From the NCBI RefSeq assembly GCF_029937755.1, contig NZ_JAPYPG010000001.1:868001-932000 (forward strand): 64,000 nucleotides of DNA, read 5' to 3'. A program made the translations under genes and the position numbers. Below the pieces are notes generated by a model, which saw nothing but the letters and a program-made list of their open reading frames with translations, was not told where the DNA came from and searched no databases. Origin of the DNA: Henriciella sp. Lineage in GTDB: Bacteria > Pseudomonadota > Alphaproteobacteria > Caulobacterales > Hyphomonadaceae. Shown here piece by piece: positions 35,070-43,833 of the stretch. Each line of letters opens with the position of its first letter. Position 1 is the stretch's first letter.

Positions 35070-35660
35070 ATGCTCCGTTCAATGCTTGTCGCGCTCGGCC
35101 TTTTGGCTGCTGTCGCCCTTCCCGTGACCGCGCAGGAAAGCGCTGTGCCCGAAGACCAGATGATCGGTCCGATGGTCGGGACCGAGGCGCCGCCCCTGAG
35201 CGGCATGACGTCTGACGGTCAGACGGTGACGCTCGACGCGCTTGCGGGCGAGAACGGTACAGTGATCGCCTTCATCCGCTCGCTGGACTGGTGCCCCTAC
35301 TGCCAGAAGCAGGCCATCGGGCTGGAAGAGGCGCGCGTCCCGCTGGAGGAGGCGGGCTGGTCGCTCGTTGCCCTGTCCTATGACAGCCAGGAAACGCTCG
35401 CCAATTTCAGCCATGAGAAGGGGATCAACTATGTCCTGGTCTCAGACCCCGAGTCGAAAGTGATCAGGGATTATGACCAGCTCAATGAAGAGATGAAGGA
35501 AGGCTCGAAATACTGGGGCATTCCGCATCCGGCCATCGTCTTCGTGCGCACCGACGGCACGGTTGCCGCCGTGCTCCGCGAGGAAGGCTACAAGGACCGG
35601 CCCGAAGTCGACGTCGTGACGGAGACGGCCACGCTGCTGAATGAGGCGGCCGGGAGCTGA
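35070..35660 (+). CDS. Exported peroxiredoxin-like protein (AhpC/TSA fold)
   Basis: A 196-residue protein with a signal peptide ending near TAQ. The thioredoxin-fold core contains FIRSLDWCPYCQKQAIGLEE, with a CxxC pair where peroxiredoxins have their peroxidatic Cys after P-x-x-x-T/S-x-x-C. It likely reduces peroxides or thiols in the periplasm. GIPHPAIVFVRTDG includes the conserved cis-Pro. RBS AAGGAGG lies upstream of the ATG. It is not clear whether it belongs to the classical Prx or to a CxxC oxidoreductase group. Confidence 0.85.
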   Translation: MLRSMLVALGLLAAVALPVTAQESAVPEDQMIGPMVGTEAPPLSGMTSDGQTVTLDALAGENGTVIAFIRSLDWCPYCQKQAIGLEEARVPLEEAGWSLVALSYDSQETLANFSHEKGINYVLVSDPESKVIRDYDQLNEEMKEGSKYWGIPHPAIVFVRTDGTVAAVLREEGYKDRPEVDVVTETATLLNEAAGS

Positions 35661-35702
35661 TCCATCTGGCCATGGCCGCCCCGGCGGACTAGGGAATCGG
35701 AC

Positions 35703-36215
35703 ATGGCCATTCCACTGATGCAGCAGATTGAGGAGGCGGCGCGCTTCACAGCCGTCCACGCTGCGCTCGCGCCGGAAGACGAAAGCTCGGTCCCGTGGCT
35801 GCTGACGGGGGCGGTGCTGATGGTGCAGCAGTCGGCGACGCTGGCGCTGGCTGAAGCGGGGGCCGAATTGCCGGCGATGCCGGGGCCGGGTGAGCTGGTC
35901 GCCCGGATCGCCAATGCCGATTGTCTGGCCCAGCCCTATACGGCCCCGATGAAGCCGGAACATCACCGGGCTTTCGACACCGTCATCGCGGCCCGCAACA
36001 GCTTCATGCACCCGAAGCCGGACGGCCTTGCGCTGGAGGCGGCCAGCCTGCCGGCCGGGCTGCAGGTCTCAGTCGATCTGGTGCGCCACCTGATCCTGAC
36101 CCAGCCGGTGCGGCCGTCCATGGTGGGGGATGCGCATGCCGCTTCGATCAGGCACTCACTTGAGTTGGTCGAAACATCTGTCGATTTCTGGAAAACGGTG
36201 ATTAGGGCGGCCTAG
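35703..36215 (+). CDS. Hypothetical protein with HEPN-like RNxxxH motif
   Basis: A 170-residue helical protein not recognised as a named family. It contains AARNSFMHPKPDG with Arg98-Asn99-x3-His103, the R-x4-6-H signature (with the polar residue following Arg) of HEPN ribonucleases and HEPN-like dimers. The long hydrophobic helices around it fit an all-alpha bundle. No nucleotidyltransferase partner is adjacent, so a toxin role is not supported. It could equally be a non-catalytic relative. Its TAG stop shares CTAG with the convergent gene. Confidence 0.55.
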   Translation: MAIPLMQQIEEAARFTAVHAALAPEDESSVPWLLTGAVLMVQQSATLALAEAGAELPAMPGPGELVARIANADCLAQPYTAPMKPEHHRAFDTVIAARNSFMHPKPDGLALEAASLPAGLQVSVDLVRHLILTQPVRPSMVGDAHAASIRHSLELVETSVDFWKTVIRAA

Positions 36216-36679
36216 TCGGCGCGGGTGTAATCGACCTGCATGAATTGTTGCCAGCCCTCGCCGGTCAGCGACCAGTCGGTGACCCGGAGGCCGGTTTCGG
36301 TCAGCTCATAGCGTGAGCGGCCCTGCGCGCTGCCGGCCTTGCCCCAATGCGTGGTCAGCGCATCGCCGGACCAGCTGGCGGCGAGCGGGTGGATGGCGCC
36401 ACCGCTGTCAGACCAGTAGCCATCAATCGCCGTCTCTCCGATCCGGTAGACGCCCTGACCCGCAAAGATCGCGTCGCCGCCATCACGTGGGCTGATCGTG
36501 TAGGCAATTTCGAGATGGTCGGGATGAAGGCCTTCAGACCAGTCCACCGTGCAGGTCGCGTCGGTGCCCCAGGCATCGCAGTCGGCCTCCCACTGGCCAA
36601 TCAGGGTTTCCGGCCCCTCGGCCATGGCGGAGAGGGGCGAACACAAAGCGAGAATGAGGCCGGCAGTCAGGAGTTTCAT
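36212..36679 (-). CDS. Secreted hypothetical protein, lipocalin-like pattern
   Basis: A 155-residue protein with a signal peptide (MKLLTAGLILALCSPLSAMA). The mature part has two cysteines (ADCDAWGTDATCTV) likely joined by a disulfide, and alternating beta strands (IGQWEADC, GYWSDSGG, GRSRYELTETGLRV) as in small periplasmic beta-barrels. I do not recognise the family. The ATG at 36679 begins the signal; the frame continues upstream. It converges on the HEPN-like gene, sharing CTAG. Confidence 0.6.
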   Translation of the reverse strand: MKLLTAGLILALCSPLSAMAEGPETLIGQWEADCDAWGTDATCTVDWSEGLHPDHLEIAYTISPRDGGDAIFAGQGVYRIGETAIDGYWSDSGGAIHPLAASWSGDALTTHWGKAGSAQGRSRYELTETGLRVTDWSLTGEGWQQFMQVDYTRAD

Positions 36680-36749
36680 CAGCGGCACACCAGATTGAGC
36701 AGGGAGAAGTAATGCACGCCCGCGCGGTGTCCGCAAACTCTATCTCGCC

Positions 36750-37232
36750 CTAGCGCCGGGTGTGGATGGCCTGCGCCGCCTCTTTGAGTTCGGGCGCGGT
36801 CATATTGTCGAAATCCAGGTCGGCCAGTTTCTGCAGGCGTTTCTTCAGGCTGAAATAGGTGTCCTCGAACGCGGCGCGCTGCTGGGCCATTTCTTCCACG
36901 ACGGCAGGGTCTGGCAGGCCCCAGTGAACCTGAACCGGATGGCCTGGCCAGTAAGGACAGGCTTCTCCAGCCGCATTGTCACAGACGGTGATCACGACAT
37001 CCATGTGTGGTGCGCCCGGCGCGGCATACTCTTCCCAGCTCTTTGAGCGAAGCCCGCGTGTGTCATGCCCCTTGGCCGAGAGGACGGCCAGCGCCCCCGG
37101 ATTGACCTCGCCGCGCGGGGTCGACCCGGCGCTGTAGCCTTTCAGGCCCGGAATGCAATTGGCGACCACCTCACCGATGATGGAGCGCGCGGAATTTGCC
37201 GTACAGAGGATCAGGATGTTGTGTGTCGTCAA
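36750..37232 (-). CDS. ArsC-type arsenate reductase / low-molecular-weight phosphatase family
   Basis: A 160-residue protein of the LMW tyrosine phosphatase fold. The P-loop CTANSARS (C-x5-R-S) with Cys10 is at the N-terminus, and ITVCDNAAGEACPYWPG carries two further Cys as in thioredoxin-coupled ArsC. It reduces arsenate to arsenite. No arsB, acr3 or arsR is nearby. The start codon overlaps the stop of the upstream amidase gene, so the two are probably co-translated, which is unusual for arsC. Confidence 0.85.
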   Translation of the reverse strand: MTTHNILILCTANSARSIIGEVVANCIPGLKGYSAGSTPRGEVNPGALAVLSAKGHDTRGLRSKSWEEYAAPGAPHMDVVITVCDNAAGEACPYWPGHPVQVHWGLPDPAVVEEMAQQRAAFEDTYFSLKKRLQKLADLDFDNMTAPELKEAAQAIHTRR

Positions 37233-38950
37233 AGGGAGGGCCGTTCGTCTGCCACGCGCAGTTCCTGTTCCAGTGCGGCGCCGAAAGCAAGCAGATTCGC
37301 TTCCCGGAAGAGCGGGGCCCAGAGAGAGATGGCGACCGGCGTTCGTGCGCTCGGCGCGTCCGGGTCCTCCTCCGCGCCGAAAATGGTCCGGGGCTTTGTC
37401 TCCTGAAAGCCTGCGCGCATGACAAGGCAGGGATGGCCGGTGAAATTGGTCGGCGTCAGCATGCCCGACGAGAAGTTCGGCCCGACGACAAGGTCCACAC
37501 CGTCGAACGCTGCCTCCATTTCCTGCATCCAGCGCCGCCGGAGCCGGTCGATCTGTATGAGGTCGACACCGGTGAGAAAGCGGGCCGCGCGAAAGCTGTT
37601 CGGCCAGGCGGCCTCTTCCTGCCAGACCATGAGATCGTCCTGGTCCGACAAGGTCAGCTCCTCGAAAGTGGCGGCGGCCTCAGCCAGCAGTTGCTGAACG
37701 AGCGGGGCGGCAGGCAGATCGGGGACCGTGAATTCGACAGGTTGCGCGCCAAGCGCCAGCGCGCGGTCGAAGGCGGTCAGCTCTGCCTCGGTGGCGCCTT
37801 CGCGCCAGGCCTCGTTGAAGCCGAGCTTGAGGCCGGAAAAATCCTGCCGGGGCGTATAGGAGAAGCCGGTATCGATGGAGCTTGCATCCGCCGGGTCCGG
37901 GCCATTGATCGCGGCCATGACGAGGGCAAGGTCCTCGACGCTGCGGGCCATCGGGCCGACCTTGTCGAGCGACCAGCAAAGCGCCATCCCGCCAGCGCGC
38001 GAGACGCGTCCGAAAGTTGGACGCAGGGCCGAGCCGCCGCAGCGGTGGGACGGTGAGACAAGCGAGCCCAGCGTCTCGGTGCCGATGGCGAAGGCGCAAA
38101 GCCCGCCGGCCACGGAACTGGCAGAGCCTGCGCTTGAGCCGGATGAGCCTTCGCGCGGGTCGAACGGGTTTCGTGTCACCTCGCCATACCAGATATCGCC
38201 ATAGGCCAGCGCGCCGCAGCTTGTCTTGCCGAGCAGGACGGCACCGGCCATGCGAAGCCTCTGCATGATGGTGCAGTCTTCGGTCTTGAGGCCTGTATCC
38301 TTGTAAGGCGCCGCGCCCCATGTCGTCGGTGCGCCCTTCGCATCGAACAGGTCTTTCAGCCCAAAGGGGATGCCGTGCAGGGGGCCGCGATATTTGCCGT
38401 ACTCCAGTTCGGCATCGGCCTCATCGGCTTCGGCGCGGGCGCGTTCCGGCATGACGGTGATCCAGGCGTGCAGCGTTGGGTCGAAGCGGTCGATGCGGTC
38501 GAGATAAATGTCGGTGAGGCGGCGCGATGTGAGCAGGCCGCCCCGGATCCAGGCTGACAGCTGGCGCACCGAAGCGAAAGCGACATCGTCCTCGTCCATC
38601 GGCAACGGGCGTTCGGCGACAGGCGATGTTTCGACCACGCCTTCTCCGCCGGTCGGGTAGGTCTTGCCCGGCAGGCGCGGATCGAAGGTCTGGGCCGGCG
38701 CGAGGCCGTTCGGCTTTTCCAGGGCGCGCAGCTGCTGGATAGCGCTGAGCTGCTCCTCGATGGTCGGGATCATCTGCTCGCGCTCGGCATCGGTGTAGTT
38801 GACGCCGGCAAGTGTCTCGGCTTCAGCGATACGCGAGGGTGTCACGGGCCCGGCCCCATTTTCCTGCGCAGTGGCGCGGCTCGCGGCGGCCAGCCCTGTC
38901 AGTCCCGCTGCCCCGACTTTCAACAGATCCCGCCGTGTGCTGCTTTTCAT
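37229..38950 (-). CDS. Tat-exported amidase (amidase signature family)
   Basis: A 573-residue amidase with an N-terminal Tat signal (STRRDLLKVGAAGLTGLAAA). The Ser-cisSer-Lys triad can be read from GLKDLFDAKGAPTTWG (Lys) and GSSGSSAGSASSVAGG (both Ser). It probably hydrolyses amides in the periplasm; substrate unknown. An insertion of about 70 residues between the signal and the amidase core is a feature of this exported subgroup. The ATG at 38950 has AGGGG upstream. It runs into arsC with a 4-base overlap and is divergent from the S9 peptidase gene. Confidence 0.88.
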   Translation of the reverse strand: MKSSTRRDLLKVGAAGLTGLAAASRATAQENGAGPVTPSRIAEAETLAGVNYTDAEREQMIPTIEEQLSAIQQLRALEKPNGLAPAQTFDPRLPGKTYPTGGEGVVETSPVAERPLPMDEDDVAFASVRQLSAWIRGGLLTSRRLTDIYLDRIDRFDPTLHAWITVMPERARAEADEADAELEYGKYRGPLHGIPFGLKDLFDAKGAPTTWGAAPYKDTGLKTEDCTIMQRLRMAGAVLLGKTSCGALAYGDIWYGEVTRNPFDPREGSSGSSAGSASSVAGGLCAFAIGTETLGSLVSPSHRCGGSALRPTFGRVSRAGGMALCWSLDKVGPMARSVEDLALVMAAINGPDPADASSIDTGFSYTPRQDFSGLKLGFNEAWREGATEAELTAFDRALALGAQPVEFTVPDLPAAPLVQQLLAEAAATFEELTLSDQDDLMVWQEEAAWPNSFRAARFLTGVDLIQIDRLRRRWMQEMEAAFDGVDLVVGPNFSSGMLTPTNFTGHPCLVMRAGFQETKPRTIFGAEEDPDAPSARTPVAISLWAPLFREANLLAFGAALEQELRVADERPSL

Positions 38951-39032
38951 CCCGTGCCCCTGTTCCATCGGTTTCAAATGAGACTAATCTCCTTCCATGG
39001 AAAAGCCAGAGAGCCATCGGAGACCTGTATTC

Positions 39033-41246
39033 ATGAAAAGATTTCTCCTGGCCGGCGCTGCAATCCTGGCCGCAGCCGCCTGCCAATCGACCACTGACGA
39101 GACCCAAGCCGCCGAGGAGGCCGACACCGCCGTGACCACTGCCCAGACCGACGTTGCGACTGACGCCGACATCGCCCTGCCGACAGGCGAAAACGACCCC
39201 TATCTCTGGCTTGAGGAGGTTGAGGGTGAGCGCGCTCTGGACTGGGTGCGCGCGCAGAATGAGCGCACGCTGGGCGCGCTGCAGTCAGATCCGCTCTATG
39301 AGGGCTACTATCAGGAGGCGCTCGACGTGCTGACCTCCGATGAGCGCATTCCCTACGGCTCGATCCGCGACGGCATGGTCTACAATTTCTGGCAGGACGA
39401 GACCAATGTCCGCGGCCTCTGGCGCCGTACGCCGCTGGAAAGCTATGCGACCGAGACTCCCGAATGGGAAACCGTCCTCGACTTTGACAAGCTCGCCGAA
39501 GAGGAAGGCAAGAACTGGGTCTTCAAGGGCTCCAATTGCTACCAGCCGGAAGAGGGCGGCAGGTGGCTGTGCATGGTTTCGCTGTCGGATGGCGGCAAGG
39601 ATGCCGTGATCCAGCGTGAGTTTGACCTCTCGACCCGGAGTTTTGTCGAGGATGGTTTCGTGACGACCGAAGCCAAGCAGGGGCTGTCCTGGGTCGACGC
39701 CGACACGGTGCTGATCGCGACCGACTGGGGCGAAGGCTCGCTGACCGACTCCGGCTATCCCTTCATCGTCAAGCGCTGGACACGCGGCACGCCGCTGGAG
39801 GCGGCCGAGGAAGTGGTGCGGGGCGACACAGCCGATGTCGGCGTGTTCCCGTTCGTGCTTGAGACCGAGGATGGCCGGCGCCTGCAGGGGGCCATCCAGG
39901 CCGATACCTTCTTTACATCGACGGTGTGGTGGCTGCCCGACGGCGAAGAGACGCCGGTTGAAGTGCCGATACCCCCCAAGTCCGATATTGATGGCATCTA
40001 CAAGGGCAAGCTGCTCGTTTCACTGCAACAGGACTGGGCACCAGAGGGCCAGCCGGTCGCGTTCAAGTCGGGTGATCTTGTCGCCTTCGATCTCGACATG
40101 TTCCTTGAAACCCGCGCGCTGCCGGCCGTCGAACTGGTCTTCAGCCCTGATGAAAGCCAGGCCGTGAACGGGGTCGCGATTGCCGATGGCGCCGCGCTCC
40201 TGTCCATCCAGGAGAATGTCGTCGGCAAGGTGCTGAAGCTTGAGCCCGGCTCCGGCGGCTGGACGACGAGCGAGATCGCGCTGCCCGGCAAGGGACAGTC
40301 CGGCATCGCCTTTGCCGACAAGGATGTCGACACGGTTTTCCTCAATTATGAAGGCTTCCTGACCCCGGATTCGCTGCTGCGCTATGATGTGGCGACGGGC
40401 GAGGTGAGCCCGCTGAAAAGCCTGCCGGCCAAGTTCGAAACCGACGGCCTTGCCGTGGAGCAGTTCTTCGCGACATCGAGCGACGGGACGAAGATTCCAT
40501 ATTTCATCATCCACAAGGAAGACATGCCGCTCGATGGAACGACGCCGACGCTGCTCTATGGCTATGGCGGCTTTCAGGTGTCGATGAACCCGTCCTACTC
40601 GGCGGTGCGCGGCCGGCTGTGGCTGGAGCAGGGCGGGGCCTATGTGCTCGCCAATATCCGCGGCGGTGGCGAGTTCGGGCCGGACTGGCACCAGGCCGGC
40701 CTCAAGCAGAAGCGCCAGATCATCTATGACGATTTCATCGCCGTCGGTGAGGATCTGATCGCGCGGGGCATCACGGAGACCGATCATCTCGGCATCATGG
40801 GCGGCTCAAATGGTGGCCTGCTTATGGGCGTGATGCTGACCCAGCGTCCGGATCTCTGGGACGCGGTGGTCATTCAGGTGCCGCTGCTCGATATGCTGCG
40901 ATACCACAAGCTTCTGGCCGGCGCGTCCTGGGTCGATGAGTATGGCGATCCCGACATTCCCGAGGAGCGTGAATTTCTCAAGACGATTTCGCCCTATCAG
41001 AACTTCGATCCGGCGGCGGACTATCCGAAACCCCTCTTCCTGACCTCCACGAAGGACGACCGGGTGCATCCGGGGCATGCCCGGAAGATGGCAAAACTGT
41101 TCGAGGAGAGCGGAAAACCATTCTTCTATTATGAGAATATTGATGGTGGCCATTCGGCGGCCGCCAATCAGAAGGAAACGGCGCGCCGCTCGGCGCTGGA
41201 ATACGTCTATCTCAAGCGCCGCCTGCAAACTGGCGCGTCCGAATAG
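39033..41246 (+). CDS. Prolyl oligopeptidase family (S9) lipoprotein
   Basis: A 737-residue serine peptidase with an N-terminal lipobox (AAAAC), so it is probably anchored in the envelope. A beta-propeller precedes the catalytic alpha/beta domain. The Ser is in MGGSNGGLLMG, the Asp in TSTKDDRVHPGH and the His in DGGHSAAANQ. Members cleave after proline in short peptides. Alternative starts upstream (38997) lack a signal. RBS is weak. A terminator follows immediately. Confidence 0.92.
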   Translation: MKRFLLAGAAILAAAACQSTTDETQAAEEADTAVTTAQTDVATDADIALPTGENDPYLWLEEVEGERALDWVRAQNERTLGALQSDPLYEGYYQEALDVLTSDERIPYGSIRDGMVYNFWQDETNVRGLWRRTPLESYATETPEWETVLDFDKLAEEEGKNWVFKGSNCYQPEEGGRWLCMVSLSDGGKDAVIQREFDLSTRSFVEDGFVTTEAKQGLSWVDADTVLIATDWGEGSLTDSGYPFIVKRWTRGTPLEAAEEVVRGDTADVGVFPFVLETEDGRRLQGAIQADTFFTSTVWWLPDGEETPVEVPIPPKSDIDGIYKGKLLVSLQQDWAPEGQPVAFKSGDLVAFDLDMFLETRALPAVELVFSPDESQAVNGVAIADGAALLSIQENVVGKVLKLEPGSGGWTTSEIALPGKGQSGIAFADKDVDTVFLNYEGFLTPDSLLRYDVATGEVSPLKSLPAKFETDGLAVEQFFATSSDGTKIPYFIIHKEDMPLDGTTPTLLYGYGGFQVSMNPSYSAVRGRLWLEQGGAYVLANIRGGGEFGPDWHQAGLKQKRQIIYDDFIAVGEDLIARGITETDHLGIMGGSNGGLLMGVMLTQRPDLWDAVVIQVPLLDMLRYHKLLAGASWVDEYGDPDIPEEREFLKTISPYQNFDPAADYPKPLFLTSTKDDRVHPGHARKMAKLFEESGKPFFYYENIDGGHSAAANQKETARRSALEYVYLKRRLQTGASE

Positions 41247-41254
41247 GAAACTTG

Positions 41255-41287
41255 ACCGGCCCGGGGCTTTTTGCCGGGCCGGTTTTT
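41255..41287 (+). terminator. Terminator after the S9 peptidase gene
   Basis: ACCGGCCCGG and CCGGGCCGGT form a 10-base stem, followed by TTTTT, 8 bases after the stop codon. Confidence 0.9.
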
Positions 41288-41410
41288 CCTGCTTCGGATT
41301 TCTCCTGACAGGTGCATTTTCCGGAGGCGGAGGAGATAAAGACCATTTCCCAAACGGATGGCGTGCGCTGCCCACTGTTGTAAAATCAACGGTTTGCGCG
41401 ATTTTGTCGC

Positions 41411-41439
41411 TTGCTGTGCGGCGCAACATAAAGTATACA
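41411..41439 (+). promoter_or_regulatory. Candidate promoter for the SDR gene
   Basis: TTGCTG (41411-41416), 17 bases, TATACA (41434-41439): close to a sigma-70 promoter. It would start transcription near 41446 and give a leader of about 230 nucleotides. Confidence 0.45.
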
Positions 41440-41518
41440 ACTTGTTAATGGGGATGGGTGTCGCGGCGTGTGAGCGAGACGCTGGGCGACGATCCAAATG
41501 TAAAATTCAGAAATGCGA

Positions 41519-41596
41519 ACCGCCGGTTTTTCCCCAAGGCCGGTCGGTAACGTCCCCACGCCGGTCCCCTCCTGACGAGGAGGGGGCCGGTTACCG
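41519..41596 (+). promoter_or_regulatory. Structured leader upstream of the SDR gene with alternative hairpins
   Basis: Hairpin A pairs ACCGCCGG (41519-41526) with CCGGTCGGT (41540-41548, one bulge). Hairpin B pairs CCGGTCCCCTCCT (41561-41573) with AGGAGGGGGCCGG (41578-41590) around a GACG loop, and extends by CGGTAA (41545-41550) with TTACCG (41591-41596) across a 10-base bulge. Bases 41545-41548 belong to both, so A and the base of B cannot form together. The region from 41288 to here has no convincing gene. It looks like a regulatory 5' UTR; the ligand or protein partner is unknown. Confidence 0.5.
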
Positions 41597-41679
41597 ATTC
41601 GGGCTTCCCCAACGCGAGCCTTGACTTGGAGGTCCCCTCAGCGCCCCTTCGGTTCAAACATGTAAGCGGAGGAAAAGAC

Positions 41680-42567
41680 GTGGGCGAACTTTCTGGAAAG
41701 ACAGCAATCATTACAGGCGCAGCCAGCGGCATCGGCTATGCTGGCGTCGAGGTTTTCGTCGAGGCGGGCGCGACGGTGGTTGCCGGCGACCTGCAGGATG
41801 AAAAGGGCAAGGCGCTGGAGGCCCGGTTCGGGTCCGACAAGGTCCGCTATGTCCATTGTGATGTGACGAAGCGTGACGAGCTTGCCAGCCTGTTCGAGAC
41901 AGCCGAGGAAGCCTTCGGAGGCGTCGATATCCTGTGGAACAATGCCGGGATGGGCGGGACACCGACCGGTGTAGAGGATCTTGACGAAGAGGGCTTCAGC
42001 CACACCGTCGACCTGCTGCTGAAGTCGGTCTTCGTCGGCACCAAGCTGGCCGTGCCCTACATGAAGAAGCGCGGCGGCGGCTCGGTCGTGAACACGTCCT
42101 CGATCTCCGCCGTTTGTGCCGGGTATGCGCCGATCACCTATTCGGTCTGCAAGAAGGGCGTGGCGCACTTTTCAAAACTGGCAGCCGCCGAGCTCTCCAA
42201 ACACCATATCCGTGTCAATGCGATCCTGCCCGGCTTTATCGCGACCTCGATCTTCGGCGCCTCGCTCGGCCTGTCGCGTGAGCAGGCCGACCAGATGGCC
42301 GCACTCGTCGAGCAGCAGGGCGGCAAGATGCAGCCGGCCGGACGCACCGGCAAGGCCAGGGACATTGCCGACATGGCCGCTTACCTGGCCTCGGACCGGG
42401 CGAGCTTCATCACGGGCGGGGAATTCCTGATCGATGGCGGCATGACGGTTGGCCCGCGCCATAGCTGGGACGAAAGCGATGGCGGCCCGCTGCTGGATGC
42501 GCTGGGGATCAGTCCGGAACAGGCGGAAGAGATGCGTGAAGCCATGATGGCTTCACAGGAGAGCTAG
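41680..42567 (+). CDS. Short-chain dehydrogenase/reductase
   Basis: A 295-residue SDR. TGAASGIG (cofactor binding), NNAG, NTSSISAVC with the catalytic Ser, and YSVCK (Tyr-x3-Lys) form a complete active site; Asp in VVAGDLQ favours NAD. The GTG start at 41680 follows GGAGGAAAAGAC; a TTG at 41626 is less likely. The C-terminal extension of about 35 residues after GGMTVGPRHSW is unusual for classical SDRs. The substrate is unknown. It is preceded by a long structured leader. Confidence 0.88.
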   Translation: MGELSGKTAIITGAASGIGYAGVEVFVEAGATVVAGDLQDEKGKALEARFGSDKVRYVHCDVTKRDELASLFETAEEAFGGVDILWNNAGMGGTPTGVEDLDEEGFSHTVDLLLKSVFVGTKLAVPYMKKRGGGSVVNTSSISAVCAGYAPITYSVCKKGVAHFSKLAAAELSKHHIRVNAILPGFIATSIFGASLGLSREQADQMAALVEQQGGKMQPAGRTGKARDIADMAAYLASDRASFITGGEFLIDGGMTVGPRHSWDESDGGPLLDALGISPEQAEEMREAMMASQES

Positions 42568-42860
42568 CGGTCTTCGGCCTCGTCCTGCGTGGCGGCGAGG
42601 CCGGGAATGCTCTCGACGGCCTCAAGCAGATCCTGAAGCGTGCTGGCGGCTGCGACTTCCTCATTGCGCTCGTCATAGAGCGCGAATCCGTCTGCTGTCT
42701 TGCGCAGCGGGAATTTGCGCCAGTGGGCCCGCGTGCGATACAGCCACACTTCGTCCGGCTCGGCGCCGGCCGCTGACCACCCCGTCCAGACATGATCCGC
42801 CGGGACGTTGCGCCAGAGCTGGTCGATTGCGTCGAGGTCCTGTTGGGAAAAGGGTTTCAT
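42564..42860 (-). CDS. Hypothetical acidic small protein
   Basis: A 98-residue protein I do not recognise. It contains VWTGWSAAGAEPDEVWLYRT and a helical acidic C-terminus (LQDLLEAVESIPGLAATQDE). The ATG at 42860 shares CATG with the divergent EamA gene and its TAG stop shares CTAG with the convergent SDR, so it is packed between two neighbours with no free base. It lacks a visible Shine-Dalgarno sequence. Confidence 0.6.
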   Translation of the reverse strand: MKPFSQQDLDAIDQLWRNVPADHVWTGWSAAGAEPDEVWLYRTRAHWRKFPLRKTADGFALYDERNEEVAAASTLQDLLEAVESIPGLAATQDEAEDR

Positions 42861-43833
42861 GACTGATCAAGCTGATTGTGAGGGTGAGGCAGAGAGTAGT
42901 GGCCGGAGACTGTCTGGCAATGCCCTCGGTGCTGTCTACATGCTCCTGTCGGGCATAGGCTTCACGGTCTATATCGTGCTGGCCAAGGAGCTTTCCAAAG
43001 AGGTCCACCCGATATTCCTGGCTTTCTGGCGGTCGTTTTTTGCGTGCCTGATTTCGGTGCCGGTGATCCTGCGCGTCGGTGTTTCGAGCCTCCGGACAAA
43101 GCGGCCAGGCCTGCTGCTCGCGCGGTCGATGTTCGGAACGCTGGGCTTTGCGCTGGCGATGCTGGCGGTCTCCGACTTTTTCACCCTGTCGCTGTCTCAG
43201 TTCAACGCGATCAGCTTCTCGCGTTCGCTCTTCGTGACCGTGCTGGCGGCGGTGGTGCTGCGTGAGATGGTCGGGCCGCACCGCTGGGGCGCGGTGGCCA
43301 TCGGTTTCTTCGGCGTGCTGATCATGGTGCTGCCGGGCCTGTTCATCTTCTGGCGGCCGGGCGCGCTCGATTCGCTCAGCCTCGACATGGGGACGCTCTG
43401 CGCGCTGGGGAGTGCCTTCTTCCTGGCGGTCGCGATCGTGCTCGTGAAGACGCTGAGTGCCGAGCTCTCGGCGGTCGCTCTTCTGACCTATGCGAATGTC
43501 CTCTCGACGCTCCTGCTGCTGCCCTTCTGTTTCATCTTCTGGTCGATGCCGTCGCTTGAGACCTGGGGCTGGATGGCGTTCATGGCGGCAACCGGCTTCG
43601 TGGCGCAGTTCTGCTATATCTCGGCGGTGAGCGCGGGCGACGCGTCCTTCATCTCCCCGCTCGATTATCTGCGCCTGCCCATGGCGACCGTGGCGGACCT
43701 GCTGGTCGTTGGCCTGCTTCCGGGAACCAATGTCTGGATCGGAGCCGGGATCATCATTGTGTCCGCCGTCTACATCACCTTGCGTGACCGCAAGAAGAAG
43801 GCCCAGAAGGTGACGGTGCTGCAAGGGCGGTGA
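42859..43833 (+). CDS. EamA/DMT family transporter
   Basis: A 324-residue inner-membrane protein with ten predicted helices in two EamA repeats (LLSGIGFTVYIVLAKELSK and LGSAFFLAVAIVLVKTLSAE start the two halves). RSMFGTLGFALAMLAVSDFF matches the S-adenosylmethionine/RhaT/EamA branch. It exports or imports a small metabolite; substrate unknown. The ATG at 42859 has AAAAGGG upstream. Other candidate upstream starts are in the antisense gene. Confidence 0.9.
   Translation: MTDQADCEGEAESSGRRLSGNALGAVYMLLSGIGFTVYIVLAKELSKEVHPIFLAFWRSFFACLISVPVILRVGVSSLRTKRPGLLLARSMFGTLGFALAMLAVSDFFTLSLSQFNAISFSRSLFVTVLAAVVLREMVGPHRWGAVAIGFFGVLIMVLPGLFIFWRPGALDSLSLDMGTLCALGSAFFLAVAIVLVKTLSAELSAVALLTYANVLSTLLLLPFCFIFWSMPSLETWGWMAFMAATGFVAQFCYISAVSAGDASFISPLDYLRLPMATVADLLVVGLLPGTNVWIGAGIIIVSAVYITLRDRKKKAQKVTVLQGR

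Noticed and set aside
41358-41624. Cysteine-containing open frame in the gene-free region before the SDR gene
   Set aside because: No ribosome binding site, starts before the candidate transcript start, and its second half is simply the hairpin read as codons.
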